Below are positions 1 to 12,900 of a DNA stretch of 64,000 bases, piece by piece. Made by a program: the position numbers and the translations under genes. Within the stretch, counting starts at the first letter, position 1. Each line of letters opens with the position of its first letter. The stretch covers positions 897,227-961,226 of the forward strand of contig NC_031472.1 of assembly GCF_000006565.2 (NCBI RefSeq), given 5' to 3'. The stretch is from Toxoplasma gondii ME49. Taxonomy: Eukaryota > Apicomplexa > Conoidasida > Eucoccidiorida > Sarcocystidae. Below the pieces are notes generated by a model. The model saw nothing but the letters and a program-made list of their open reading frames with translations, was not told the DNA's origin and searched no databases.

Positions 1-1626
1 GAAGCTCAGGCTGTCGGAAAAGCCATTCGACGAAGGCGATGCTTCGAAAATGTCTTGCGCGTCGTGAATCTCGCTTTCGTAGATCTGACTCAAGATATGT
101 GTCTGAAGCATATCAAGCAAATCTCGCTGTTCGCGTCGGGCAGACTGCCGCAAGTTAGTCTGTTTGACGTTCCGGCTCTCCATTGTTGGTAGACGCAACT
201 GGCAGAAGCTACTCGAAACGTTAGCGGTTACCCCTCGGGTAGCTGCCTGCAAGGCTGATATGGAAAGAGAGGAAGACACGTGCGATGTCATGCTCCGCAG
301 AGACGACTTTGTTATGGTAGATAGGGAATCGTCACTGAGGGAGCAGTCCACCCCGTCACAGACAGACACCGGAACGGTTTCACCACGCTGTTGTTTGAGG
401 ACGGACTGAGAGTACTTGTGAACTCGCGCCACGCCGTAGGTCTCGCAGATGTAGTCCCGAAGGTCTCCAGTTTCACGCACCAATTCATGCAGTTCCTTAA
501 AAAACTGCCATGCTGTCAGCAGAGGGACTTTTAAATCCCTCGTCCCGTCTTTGAAACTCCTCCGCCGGTCCCTGGACCCGTCACTATCAGGTTCTGCGGA
601 CACTGCACGACATTTGCGTCCACCTCTTGTGTAACTCGAGGAATCTGCTAGCAATTTGCCAGGTTCCCGCTTGTCAACGCTACACCGCGCCTGCCACGGG
701 TCCGGTTCCTCCGCATTATCCACATTCCTCTCGGCTTCTCTACGCTTGATGCTGCCGGTGATTTCCCTCGCACTGGGGCTGTCTGGTACAAAATGAGGGT
801 ATGTTCGCAGGGATGCTTGAACTCCAGCAGACGTTTTCGCGAATGCCAGAGCCTTTTCTTCAACTGATGGTGGAGATGCTTGCGCGGTGTTTGGCGGGTG
901 TTTCGGCATTTGCACCTCGCGTGAGGAACCGGCTTGGGTTCGGCGGGATGTGGGTACCGCTTCTGCAGTCACCGGACTCCTTGTGCCCTCGTGGATTACA
1001 ATCAGCGTGTCACTGGAATAAGTGTTCCTTTTAGAAGATCCAATTGTTCGTGGGAGTGACCCAGTTTCTCTCCCGCATGAGCGTACTGCATGAATCAACG
1101 CCCCCTGTGTCTGTGCTGTACAAACTGGTAGACTCTGTCGAACTGAGACACCTTCATAACCAGCTGCATGATGACAGCAGTTCCTTTTCTCAGCAGGACG
1201 AGGGCGGTCAGTGTGCCGGGATATGAGACACACAGCAGTCTCGCCGTCTTCTCTGAGACAACTTTTGGAAGTTTCTGGCAGGTTCACGGAACCTCTTTTG
1301 AAACTCTGGCACATGCCAGAGCTGTGCGGTTCCACCGTTGTCAGGCTACAGGCAGTTTTTCCGGAGCACACGCTCGCCAGAGGGTAGTGAACCGCGGAAT
1401 CCTGCGGTGGTAGGACGTCGCAAACTGACAACTCGGTCAAAGGCACGCGGTGTTGAAGTGGGCAAGAAAGTTTGTCTGCTGCTTTCGCTTCGAATTCATG
1501 AAGTTCCCCGGCTTTTTGATCCCCTGCATCCAGGACAGTTCGTGCTAGTTTCTGCATCCCCTGCATATGATTTAGCCAGGCTGAAACTCGGGCCTGAGCC
1601 ACTGACATGCCTTCGAAAAATCCCAT
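1..1626 (-). CDS. Hypothetical protein, 3' end beyond left edge; alpha-helical N-terminus, possibly BAR/F-BAR-like
   Basis: One reading frame is open for 542 codons from an ATG at 1626-1624 to the window edge. It has no stop, so a start-to-stop ORF search would miss it. The frame has an in-frame TGA about 15 codons upstream of the ATG, which supports this start or an exon start nearby. The protein opens with MGFFEGMSVAQARVSAWLNH and a helical stretch of about 55 residues. A polar, Ser/Arg-rich region of roughly 280 residues follows, then a second helical block containing AWQFFKELHELVRETGDL (residues about 365-410), a Ser-rich linker, and a third helix with EQRDLLDMLQTHILSQIYES near the edge. 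Helices interrupted by disordered inserts would fit a BAR or F-BAR membrane-curving domain, but that is a guess from pattern. The gene is transcribed away from the URB1-like gene, so the two may share 1627-3941 as a promoter region. Coding status is fairly sure; function is unknown. Confidence 0.7.
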   Translation of the reverse strand, partial: MGFFEGMSVAQARVSAWLNHMQGMQKLARTVLDAGDQKAGELHEFEAKAADKLSCPLQHRVPLTELSVCDVLPPQDSAVHYPLASVCSGKTACSLTTVEPHSSGMCQSFKRGSVNLPETSKSCLREDGETAVCLISRHTDRPRPAEKRNCCHHAAGYEGVSVRQSLPVCTAQTQGALIHAVRSCGRETGSLPRTIGSSKRNTYSSDTLIVIHEGTRSPVTAEAVPTSRRTQAGSSREVQMPKHPPNTAQASPPSVEEKALAFAKTSAGVQASLRTYPHFVPDSPSAREITGSIKRREAERNVDNAEEPDPWQARCSVDKREPGKLLADSSSYTRGGRKCRAVSAEPDSDGSRDRRRSFKDGTRDLKVPLLTAWQFFKELHELVRETGDLRDYICETYGVARVHKYSQSVLKQQRGETVPVSVCDGVDCSLSDDSLSTITKSSLRSMTSHVSSSLSISALQAATRGVTANVSSSFCQLRLPTMESRNVKQTNLRQSARREQRDLLDMLQTHILSQIYESEIHDAQDIFEASPSSNGFSDSLSF

Positions 1627-3941
1627 GCTATCCGCTAGGTGCGGGAACAAAGAATTGCTGACCGTTGCTCAGAAAATCACTCAGGTGGGACTGAAGAAGA
1701 GAGAACTCCCAGACTAACATGCTTTTGATTCCCACCTCCTTGTTTTCCTTCCTCTGTTCTAGCATTTTGCAGATATGCTTGGCGCCTCCGTCTCCCACGG
1801 GTGGACTGGCGGTTGTGGTCGACAATAAGAAGGTAGTAGAACAAAGTAGATGATATAAAGATCAGATCCGTCTCCACAAAATCGATGTTGCCAAATTCAG
1901 TATGTTCGCTATTAGGAGAGATCTCCACACATTCGGCATAGGATTGGAAACATCTCCGATCAATGCCGTATTGCATCAGCGACCGACGGCCACCCCAGCA
2001 GACTGCAAGCGCCCAGCAGACAACGTGTCTTGGCAGTGCTTTGTTGGCATATATTACTACCGTCTCTTTATCAAGGATACACTTGATGCACGGACTTTGC
2101 TTCCTCCACATTTAACATCCTGATATATGCCCTTGCTCAACGAACGAGAAGCCTCTGCACCATTAGCTTCTATATCATCATTAAAAACACGGCACGGTTC
2201 TATCGGCACAGGGAACTTGGGACATCAGTGTTTCATTGGATGACGTAAAAAGCTCAAGGCGATTGCATGGTGCGAACGAAGCAACAGCGAGTTACGCGGA
2301 CAGCGGGAAACAGTAGGGCTGATCACAATTCCATCGGAGGGGGCTGACCCCGGTACACTTTCATTCGGTAAATTTCTTTTTCTCGGAAAAAGCTAGTCTC
2401 GTTCGAAAGGCAATTGATAAATGATGTAAGATTCCAATCCCCCGAGAGAAACGGCCAATGGCACCGGTAACAAGCTATTATGACACCGATATATATTTTC
2501 TCAAGGGAAAGTTACCCGCTGCAAGAGGCTGTTTTGATCAACGCGATTTAGATCTACAGACGTCAGGTAACTCGGAGGCAACCAAACACTGCATCCTCGA
2601 GCAGGAAGTTGGTCGGTGAAAAACAAAGGCAAACACAATTTTGCGCAGTCTGCATAGACAACTGGGGTGCGAGGTAAAATTGCCTTTTGCTTCTTCAGTC
2701 CTAGTGCTCTACACCTTTGCTTCTCGTTTGATCCTTTCGTCGTCCCTTTTCCGAATGGACCATTCTCGACTTGTTCGCTGTATCTGGCATACCAGAAACG
2801 ACATCAGTTACTTTGTTCACGCTAAGAGAACTCTGGACTGGCTGACGAGCTCAGGAGGCTGAACTTCAGCACCTGCGTACCGGTCTCTTGCACTGCCTTT
2901 CGTCTGTCTCCCGCCAGATTGCAGAGGGACTGAGAATAGAGAATGCCCTTTGTCTCGAAGCAGTCAAGGAAGGAAGAAAGCGTTGAAAGAAACGGCGCAC
3001 CACAGAAGATCCCCTGCCCACTCTCCTATACATGCAGCGTCCCGGATCTCCTACGCGGTCCCACGGTGTGTTTCAGCGTGGATGCGCGACGAACCGCGTT
3101 TAGTCGTTGGGTCTCAACATGGCAAAGACGCCATTCTGTGTCATCGTTCTGCTTTCCTTTTCTTCACCGTCTCGCGCAGTCTTCCTCGAAGCTATGGGAT
3201 GTCTGGGAGTGAAGGGAAGGTCCATTCTTTTTTTGCTGGCTGCTGTTTCGCCCTTTTCCTCACTGTTTTTCCCCGGACGAACACATGCATGTGATGCATG
3301 CAAGTCCACAGCTTTTCCCAACTCGATTCGACTTGTTGAGTCAGAGAAAACGATACTCTTTCTAGACTGAGAAAGCTGATCTTCTACTCTGACCCACATA
3401 TCTGTATCGCCTTGCATTCAGCCTTCGTTCCCCAGTTTCTTGAAGAACGGCTCGTCCCTCCTCTCTCACCTTTTTCCGATTTTCTCGCTGGTATTGCTGG
3501 TCAGCCAGCGAGCGACGTGTGGGACTAAAAGCTCCACAATGCAGAAAACAAGTAAAAACCAGACGATTTACCTTTCAGCTTCCTCACCTTCCGATCTATG
3601 CTTCTGCTCACCCCACTCCGCGACCCTGTCTGCGACCTTAAACTCTGTGCTCCTTAGTGCACTGGTCCCTCAAGCTGTCAAAGAGGCTTTGCGTGGTCTC
3701 CCAATTTCCATGCAAAACCTAGCCCCCCAACACAAGATTTCTTCTTCCTCAGATCTTATTGGCAATCCGTCTCGTCACTGTCTCCTCTCACCCCTGTCTC
3801 CTTCTCGGACCTCTCGTTCTCCCGCCTCCGCAGTCGCTGTCCAGATGCAAGAGCCGTCTTCCAGCGTGTCTCCTCGCCCTCCGTCCATGTCCTGCTTGTG
3901 CTTCTCCTTGGCTTGTCGGCGCCTCGAAGAAAGTTTCGAAA
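1627..3941. promoter_or_regulatory. Intergenic region between divergent genes
   Basis: These 2.3 kb separate two divergently transcribed genes and presumably hold both promoters and 5' UTRs. Short open frames occur on both strands, but none has protein-like composition or matching splice sites. A doubled GCATGC-type element lies at about 3284-3302. No TATA box is expected or seen in this lineage. Confidence 0.45.
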
Positions 3942-6900
3942 ATGCGCATGCAACCGGAGGAGAGAGAAGACCCAACTGCCCACGACCAGGGCTGGGACTT
4001 GGCTCGGCAGCTCGCGGCTGTCTCCGCCAGCGTGGATAGTTTGTGCAGAAGGGCAGAGAGAAGAGTGACCGAGAGCGAGCTGAAGAAGGAGACACTCGCG
4101 CCGTCTGTGCCACCGCTGCTTGTCGAGCGCCTTCGCTCTCTTCTCCACAGTGATGGTTTGCTTCCTCCACTTTCCGAGTCTGCCGGGGACGCCGGTGGCT
4201 CTCAGTCTCGAGCCCAGGCCTCCCAGAAAGAGCGAAGTCTCGAGAAGTTCGTCGCTGGTTACTGTTCACTTTCGCCTCTCTGTTCTGAGGTGCTCACGCT
4301 TCTCCAGCTTCTTCTCTTCAAAGAGACAGGGGCGTCCTTTCGGAGTGAGGACAGAAAGCAGAAAGGCGCCCCGGGGCAGGCGGACGGCGACTCCCGACTG
4401 GAGAAGAAGCTCCAGAGGGACTTGGAGGAGCTGAGTGAGCTTTTGCTCTCCTTCCTCTGCTCTATATTTGAACAGGACTCCCTGGACACTGCAGATTTCC
4501 GTACCTGGCACACTCGCCGCAAGGTCTCTGCGGCTGTGACAGCGCAGGCTTTTCTCTCTTCTCTCGGCCTCTTTCTCTCTTCTTCTCCTTCGACCTCCTC
4601 CTCTCTCCTTCCACCCTCGCCGCTTCTGCGGCTGCGTTGTCTTCAACTGCTGCGGGCTGCCGTCGCAGTGCCCCACTCGCCTGCGGCCTTCAGCGTCGCC
4701 GCGGCCCTGGGCGCCCACGCCTCTTCGGGCGCGGAGACAGAGAGCGGAGACAGGCTGCTCTTTGCGGGACTGGTTGTTGCTCTCGAGGGCCCCCAGTCGA
4801 AGCTTCGTCAGACTAAGAAGCAGCCGGGGAACTCGCGAGGAGGTGGGCTGTGGCCTCCTCCGCTGGCCTGCAACGCTGCGCCAGAGGAGACTCTTCCTGT
4901 CTCTCCCCACAAGGTCAGTACGCATCAGGAGAGCGCTGGAGAGACTGCGAGAGACTCGGCTTCGGTAGGGACCTCCAAGCGTTTGCCAGCCGAAACACCG
5001 GAGAGTGCCGCCGCCTGGCCTGTCGCCTGGGGTCGGTCTTTCACGGCATGCTCCTGTCTTTCTCGAGGATGCGGCCGGCGAAATGTCTCCTCGATCTCCC
5101 GCCTCCTGACTCCGGAGGCGGGGCGCTGTCGCCACCACACAGACTCGGCCTTGGGTCCTGAGGCGTCACGGGCCTTGTCTCCGACCGAGGTCGCGGCGGC
5201 TGTGAGGAGACTCACTCGTGAAACAGTTGGGAGCGGAGAAGAGACACCCGGGAGGATGTGTGAAGCGGTGCCGATTCGGTACGCGCTGCGCCAAGAAGCG
5301 CTTTGCCTCCTGCTCAACCTGCTGCTTCACAGAGACAAAAGTGTGGGGTTGGCCCTCCTGCAGCGGCCTCCGCCTCGGGTGCAAGCAGTTCCTTCTCCCC
5401 TCTCGGGCTCGCCTTCCAGCGCTTCCTCGCCAGCTGCGCAGCGACCGGCATCCGCGGTGGATCTGCTCATCAAGGCCTTTCTGCCTCTTCGGTTCGACCG
5501 GCGACAGGATGCACTGGTCTGGCTTCTGGGCTTTCGACGGGCGCTCCTTGACTTGGAGACACGCGCGCGTCTTTCCGCGGCGTTTCGAGCCTCAGCCGGA
5601 GGCCGACGAGGCGGCAGAGAGAGGAGTCACTTCTCGGAGGTTTTCAACAAAGGGGAGAAGGGCGGCCCTGGAGAAGAAGACAGCTTTCGAGCGGCTGTCG
5701 AGGAGACCGGCTCCCGCGGAGAAAGGCCTTCCGGCCCGGGGGGCGCCAACCCTGTGGGGTGGGTTTGGAGACGCCTGGCGACAGGCCCGGTCCTCCACGC
5801 TCTCGCACACTTGCTGCATGCCTTCACGAGCCGAGAGAGCCTCGAGCAACTTCTAGGACCTCTCGGTCGGCAAATGGAGGAGACAGCGAGACACGCAGAA
5901 GTAGACGAAGACGACGCCTGCACGGGAAGCCAAGGGGGCGAGGTCCCCCAGAGGACAGAGGGAAGCTCAGAAGGTATCCACAGTTTGGGTGCTCTTGAAT
6001 GTGGAAGTGATGTGCACGCAAGTGGGCAGGGGACGGGAATGCCTCTCGGAGCGGACATCGGTTTTGATGTTGGTCTTTTGCCTTCGTTGTGTCTCTCGTC
6101 CGATGCCTCCTGTTCCTCGCCTTCTTGGCTGCTCCAGAGTCTTCTTCGAGATTTTATTTTCTCTGCGTTTCCGACCTCTGCTCCCAGTTCCGCTCCCTCA
6201 GCGTCGTCGCCTCGGCCTGCACACTCGCCACCTTCTTCTGCACAGGCCTCCCTGGTCTTGTCCTTCTTGCATGCGTTGCGGCCTGTGTTTCTTCCGCCGC
6301 AGCAAGAGTTGCTTTTGTCTCTGCTCGCCGCTTATCCGCTCGAGTTGCAGACGCGTTTCCTGGAGACGTTTTCAGCGCTGCATCTCGCGGCGCGTTCGTC
6401 TGTTCAGTTTGCTCTTTCTCACTTCCTTCTCTTTCGTCTCCTGATGCTTCCTCTCAAGCGCCTCCGGGCTTCACCCGCTATCCTGGATTCGCTCCTACCT
6501 CCGCTCCCGCCGTCGTCTCCGATCTTCTCTCCGCCCCCCGACGGAGCCTCTTGCCTCGCCACTGCGGCAGAGACGCGTCGGGCAGCCGAGACACTCGAGG
6601 CTGCTGCGAAGGTCCAGCTGCAGGAGATGGCGGTAGCGGAGAAGAGGCGCCAGGTGATTCAGCCGCTTCTCTCGCTAATGTCGCCTCCCGGTCTTCAGCT
6701 CCGACAACACCTGACGGCGAGTCTCCTTCACAGTTCCCTCTCTGTGAACTTCTTCGGGTTCGTCCTTCTACGCGTTGCCTGTCGTCTCTTCCAAACCGTC
6801 GGAGAGGCCCTCGTTCAGGCGACACAGGTCCACGAAGCGGAGTGGGGTGGCGACGGTCGCGGCGCGCTCTCCCGCCTCCTCAAAGCGGCGATGCGAGAGC

Positions 6901-9900
6901 GGCTGCCTGACGAGAAAACCGTGTTGAACTGTCTGAAGAAGCTGGAACAGCGTTTCCGCGTCTTTCAGGAAGAGGCGACCTCGACGAAGAAGCGGAAAAA
7001 GAAGGTGCGGGTCGTCTGGGATGTCGACGCTTGGGACGCAAACGCCCGTTGGCCCACGGACGAGGCCTTGGTAAAGGAGCAGGTGGACAAAGACTTGAAG
7101 GGCCGCAGGAGCCGCAAGCACGAAGGCGGCGATACGCAGGGTTCTGCCTCGACACGCCACACGACAGAAAAAGGGAAGCAGAAGGCGAAAGGAGAGGAAG
7201 AAGACGAAGATTTAGATCTTCATTTGGGCGGACTCGACGACGCCAGTGACGAAGACAGAGACACCATAGAAGAATCAGACACGGAGGAGACACAGGGCGA
7301 TGAAACGTCTTCGCCAGGTGGTAGGGACGACGCAGGAGGGTCGCGCAAGGCCGATGTCGTGACTTCTCTTTCGCTTACGCCTGCGTTCGTCCTGAACCTC
7401 TCTCTAAGTCTTCTCCATTCTCTCTCCCCTCGCAGGGGCCTGCCTTGGTCTGGAGAAGGTCGTTCCGACGCCGTCGGGCTTCTGGGCTGGCCCTCCGCTT
7501 CTTCGCCTTCTTGCCTAGCGCCGCGTGCAGCAGGGGGGACTGAGGAAACTGATGCCCGAGTGCAAACAAATGGTGGAACTACGCCCCTGGCTCTTCTACT
7601 CAGGTGAGAAGTTCACGAAAAGGGGATCAAGCTCAGTGCTGGAGCGGCTAAAAAACTCGCTTAAACCGCTTCCAGCGAAGACCGGTGGTGCTCTTCATGC
7701 TTCTAGCGTGCGAGCCTTCTCTCTGTGACGGCTCAAATCGCCACAAAAACATACAAAACCATCAGCATGTTTATCAGTTCTCTCTCTAAATAATAGATAC
7801 AACTACGGTGTGTGTATATATGTACACACACACACTTGACTACAAATCTGTGTATGTTTATACATATGTCTGATTAGAAAGAGATACATGTTTGTTGTGA
7901 TATATATATGTCTATATCTATCTATATGTATATAGATATTTATGTCTACATATTTTTATTTCTATATAGATATAGATGTATGTGTGTGTATGTTTTCATC
8001 GTAAAGGTAGACATGCATAGCGAGGACTGCGAACTGCTTTGTTAGGACAGTTTCTGTGGATGTTTCCTCGTGTGTTTCATTTGTTGGCTGTTTCTTTTTC
8101 TCTTGTCTCACTTTCGCCTCTCTGTTGCTTGTGCTGTCAGCTGTCTGGACGTCGCGCATTTGTACCAGACGCTTCTGCTTCCCCCCGGCGGATTTTCCTT
8201 AGACTGGTCTCGGCTGCTTGTAGCCCCGTCTCGATCGCTCGCTTCTCCATTCGAGCGAGACCAGGGCGGCAGCGGCTCCGCTTCCCTGACCGGCGTCCCG
8301 TCCCCGTCGGTTTGGGCTCTAGAGCCCAAGGCGGGGGCCGCGGTCGTCGCCCTGGGTCTCCAGGCACTTGGCGGCGGCGACGGCCTCGAAGGGCTTCGCT
8401 TCGGCTTTCTGGCCGGGTCGACGATGTCGAAACAGACGATGATCTTTTTAACGCAGCTGCTGTTTCAGTGGCGCCTCTCGGTTCTGAAAGAAGAGTCGGA
8501 GCAGCTTGCTCTTGAACACTCTCCTGGGAGCAAACCGAGGAGTCTTCGAGAGAGCAGCTTGTCGGAGGAGCTCTTGGGCCTTTTCTTTAGGTAGGCGAGA
8601 CATGCGACGACACCGACGCGGCGTTCAAACATAAGACACACGAGCGATTGAGAGACTCTGTCAGTGGGAGTCAGCTGCGAATTACGTTCGTTCTTCCACT
8701 ACTTATGCTTGCGTTTCTGTGCTACATAGACGTACTAGCGGCATTCGTGTTTTGTGGAAGAAGTACTCATCAACAGGTGCTTTTTACAGTCCTTTTAGCA
8801 TGGGCGTAGATCAACTACATGCCCGTGCGTGACGTTGTTTGGGGACGGACTTTAAATCAACTTGATCGACGGTGTTGGATTGATGCGTCGTGATGAATTG
8901 GTTCTCTGCGCTCCTGAATGAACATCGATAGCTCTATAATGGTTGAACATGTGGAGGTGAGATCCCGTAAGCAAAGACACGGTGTGGAAGGCAAAGGCGA
9001 GGAAGAGAGAATGAACATTCTCAGAACGTTGGAGTCGAGGATCGAACGTAAGAGGGGCAAGCACACCAAGGCTTCATCCCTGACGCACTTGTGATGGACA
9101 GAGTAAAAGCCCTCCATAAGAAATGCGTCTTTGTTCCCATGCGTTCTCTCTCTTTGTCGCATTATCCTACTTTTCCCCTGGTTCAATCTCTCTCATTCTC
9201 GTGTCTCCCTTTCTCTTCCTTGTTCTCTCTCTCTCGCCGCTTCCTGTTCTCTCTCTGTCTCTCTCGCGTCCGTGGTGTGCTTTGTCTTTCTCGTATCGGA
9301 AAGCCGGTTGGGTCGAGACGCTCTGAGCAGCTGAACGCCATCAGGCGCGCGTCGCATCCAGAGGCTCTCTTCTCGAACTCCTAAGCCACCGACGTCAGTG
9401 CCGGAGTCCTCGTTTTCAGCCGCCTTGTGTTGAGATTCTACAGGCTTCTCAACATTTCGTCCGCTGGTCTCGCAGTTTGTGTTCTCTTGACAGATGTGCA
9501 TGCGTCGTTCTCTTTTTCTCTTTTCGTTCGCAGATGTCTCTCTCTGTCTCCACTCTTTGAGACTGACATCATCAACGAGCTGGCAGTCTGGGTGGCTGCG
9601 CTGGCTCCGCTGGCTCCGCGCCAACCCAAGGCTGCTTCGTCCGACTGCAACTTCTGTTTCCGCTGCGCGGCTTCTTACTTCCTGGCGATCGTGAAGTTCG
9701 CTATCGAGAAGCCTCTTCTTCTTCTGTCGCAGAAGACTCCGGCGTTCTCTCCCGTCGGTCCACACCGCGTCGAGGAGACAGCAGGCGCCACTCCCGGAGT
9801 GTCGCTGTTCGTTCGCGCCCTTCTTGCCCACCTCTCGCTCGCCCCAGAATGCAACCGAGGCAAGCCACTGTACGTGGATGTCTCTGGGCCTTCGCTGTCT

Positions 9901-12900
9901 CTGTTCCTGTCTCCGGACGCGCTGTCGCTGTCGCATGCAGACTCCTGCCCGGCAGCCGCTCCGTCAACTGCAAAGAAAGACACTGCCTTCTGCGTGGACA
10001 GCATCGGCGCCTGGGTCTCCCGCGGCCTTCTCGCGCTCCTCGCCCTGAGGCCCTGTCTCCTGGAGCCCGTGAGACGTCTCCTCGACCGCCAGAAGCCGTG
10101 GCGAGTCGTCGGTGCGGCTTTGGGCGCCGGAAAAGACGGCGCCGACAAAGGCGATGAACCGCCAGGCGAGGAGAAGCATAAGCAGAAGCAATCGAAGAAG
10201 AGGACGCGTGAGGAGAGCGTGGAAAGAGAAGAGAAAGGGGAGTCGAAGGAAGCTGCAGATCGACTTGGAGACGCAGAAACCGAGCGAGAACGAGGAGGAG
10301 GAAGTGCAGAGAAAGAAAACGCCATTGTAGCACTACGGAACACAGCATCTCGACATCCACTGTATCCGCGAATGAACGATTGGAGACGCCGCCTCAGCAG
10401 AGTCCTTCGGGAGGCGTCGTGGCTCGCGAGACAGGAACAAGAACCTGTTGAGCAGTATGGAGTTCTTGATCTTCAAGGGTCGCAGGGCTGTGCGTTGGCT
10501 GAATCGGGCGACGGAGAGAGGGACATCGTCCTTGAAGAAGCTTCTCGCTTCCTTCCTTCAGAGCGGCTTCTCTTGGCCCTAGGAGACCTCGACGCCTCGC
10601 TGGGATTCGGCACCTCCGAGGCCGAGAGCGGCATTCAGATAGACGGAGCAGGTGGTGCAGAGACTGCGTTATCTTCCGCGTCGACTGGGCCGACGCTCGA
10701 GTTCGTCCTGCGGCAGATTCACCCGTCGCGGGCTCTGGTGGGCGTCTCACCCGGCGACTCAGAGAGGAGGAAGAATGGCCTTTTCCGTCGCGATCTCGAG
10801 TCTCTTCCTGCGTCCGCGCATGCACGTTCTTGCCCCCGCTCGCCACTCCAACCGCCTGTCGCCCGTCCTCTGGCCCTCGCGCCGGACGCGGCAGCCGCGG
10901 CGCGGTCGAACGTAGGGTGTCTCCTAGGTCTCTGGGCGTCGTGTCTTCGCCACCAGACAATTCGATTGTCTCTCGCGCCTGCAGAGACAGAGAGAGAAAC
11001 CCCCACAGGGGAGTGCGTGGCTTCCACCCTGGAAAAGCTGTTGGAGACCTTCCACCTCATCCAGCGTCTAAGCGAGAGAGCGGCGCCAACCTCTTTCCCC
11101 GTGTGTCTCTCCAAAGGGATGCAGCCTTGCCCGGTTGCGAGTCGCGCGCTTCAGGAGCGAGGCGCTCTGTCGAGAGTCTGTGCACCTTGTGGGACATCTG
11201 ATGGAGACTGCGGAAACCTTGGTTTACCGGATGCAGACGCTTCTTGGATTTCTGCAGAACCGGGTCTCAACTTCTCTTCTCCACTCGCGCGAGCGTCGCC
11301 TGCAGAGATTTGCGACTGCTCTGTCTTTGCTTGTTTGCTGAATTCTGCCGGCAGTCAGGGCATCAACGGGCGTTCCTTGGAGCGGCTCGCCGAACGCAAA
11401 CTGAGGGAGTCCGCGCTGGGAGCCGAGACGCGCCGCGCGGTTTCCGCGGAAGAAGACGCGTCGGGGGAAAAAGACAGAGAGCACTTACGAGCAGCGAGGA
11501 AGAAGAAGAGAGAGACAGGGGACAAGGCGAAAGGAGAGGAAGGCGAGACGACGGTCCTGAGGATCGCCCTGCTCAGCTGTACGTACATCACCACCGTGTT
11601 GATCGAGGCGGCTGCAGGTGCCTGTCGAAGAGAGAACAGTGGGTGGGGACAGCAGTGGTTCCTCCCTCCGCAGAAGAGAGACAGCTCAGGATTTCTCGCT
11701 GTTGCCAGGCGACTGATCCCTCTTCTCCTGACGCAGGTGGCCATCCCTCTGAGCCGTCTCGCGGCCCTGGAGCAGCGGAGGCAGTTGCTCGGCTCGCGAC
11801 TCGCGCGGGAGTCATCGGGGCCAGGACGGAGACAGACGGGGGAGGAGTGCGACCCGGATTCACGGGTGTCTCCGTCGGCGCTCCAAGTGCATGCGCGCGA
11901 GACGCTCGAGCGCATCTGCGCCGCCGCAGCGGTGTGGGGTGTTGAACAAGAGACAGTTCTCGCTCCAGCTGTCTGCTTCTTACATGGCGCCTCGGCACAG
12001 GACTTCACCGCGGGAGCAAGGAAGGAGGCATCGAAGAAACGTGGAGGGCGAGGGGTCTGTTCTAGGCAGGAGGAAGACGAAACAGAACAAGAGAGCAGAC
12101 TCGAGTCCAAAGGAGAAAGGCGAAGGGGAAGCGGCGCCATCTATGCCTCAGGTCCCGGAGCCCGTTTTCCGGCTTCGCTTGAGGGACGTTGGCCCTTGGA
12201 TTTAGTTGAAATGTACATGGAGACGTTTGGTTACGGTAAGACGTCTGTCGGATCTCTTCAGCCGTTTCGGGAGATGTATACAGAGGAGAAGTCGCTCTCC
12301 TCGTCACTCTTCTCACCGTCTTCCTTATCTCGTCCTCTGGACACAGCGGAGATTCGTCTGCTCCTCGTTCTCCTCCAGCGCGGGTCAGAGCCTGGAGGTG
12401 CGTCGAAATCTGAAGAGAAGAATTGTGGCCTCCCTCGCGCCGTCACTGACTCCTGTACAGACACCCGAGAGGAGTTGCAACACCGCGCCAGAATCGCAAA
12501 GCTGCTTGTAAGGCTCCTGGACGCTCTGAGGAAATCGCGTTTCCGTGGAACTGGCGGGTCACTGCCAGCTGTCGAGACACCTGAGCTGGACGAAGGGCAG
12601 AAGGAAGAGGCCAAAGACGAAATCAAAAACTCTGGAGAGAAACTCCGGAGGGCGACTTTGCGTACTTTCGACACCCTACAAGTTGTCTATGAGAGACAGC
12701 TGGTACAACAGTGCCTCATGCCAGTATGTTGGCTTCTCCCCGCCTCTTCGTTATCTTCCTCTCTTAGCGCAGCTAGCGACTGCGGTGTTTGTACACCTGA
12801 GACAGAGGACCCCCGCCTGTGGCGCGTGATTCATCCCGGCCTGAGTCGCTTGTTCCACCATCGCTTCGCAGAAAGTCCGTTTTTTCGAGTGGCTGTCGGC

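Noticed and set aside
4266..5138. Minus-strand open frame of 290 codons
   Set aside because: It is antisense to exon 1 of the URB1-like gene and extremely Arg-rich, as expected for a shadow frame.
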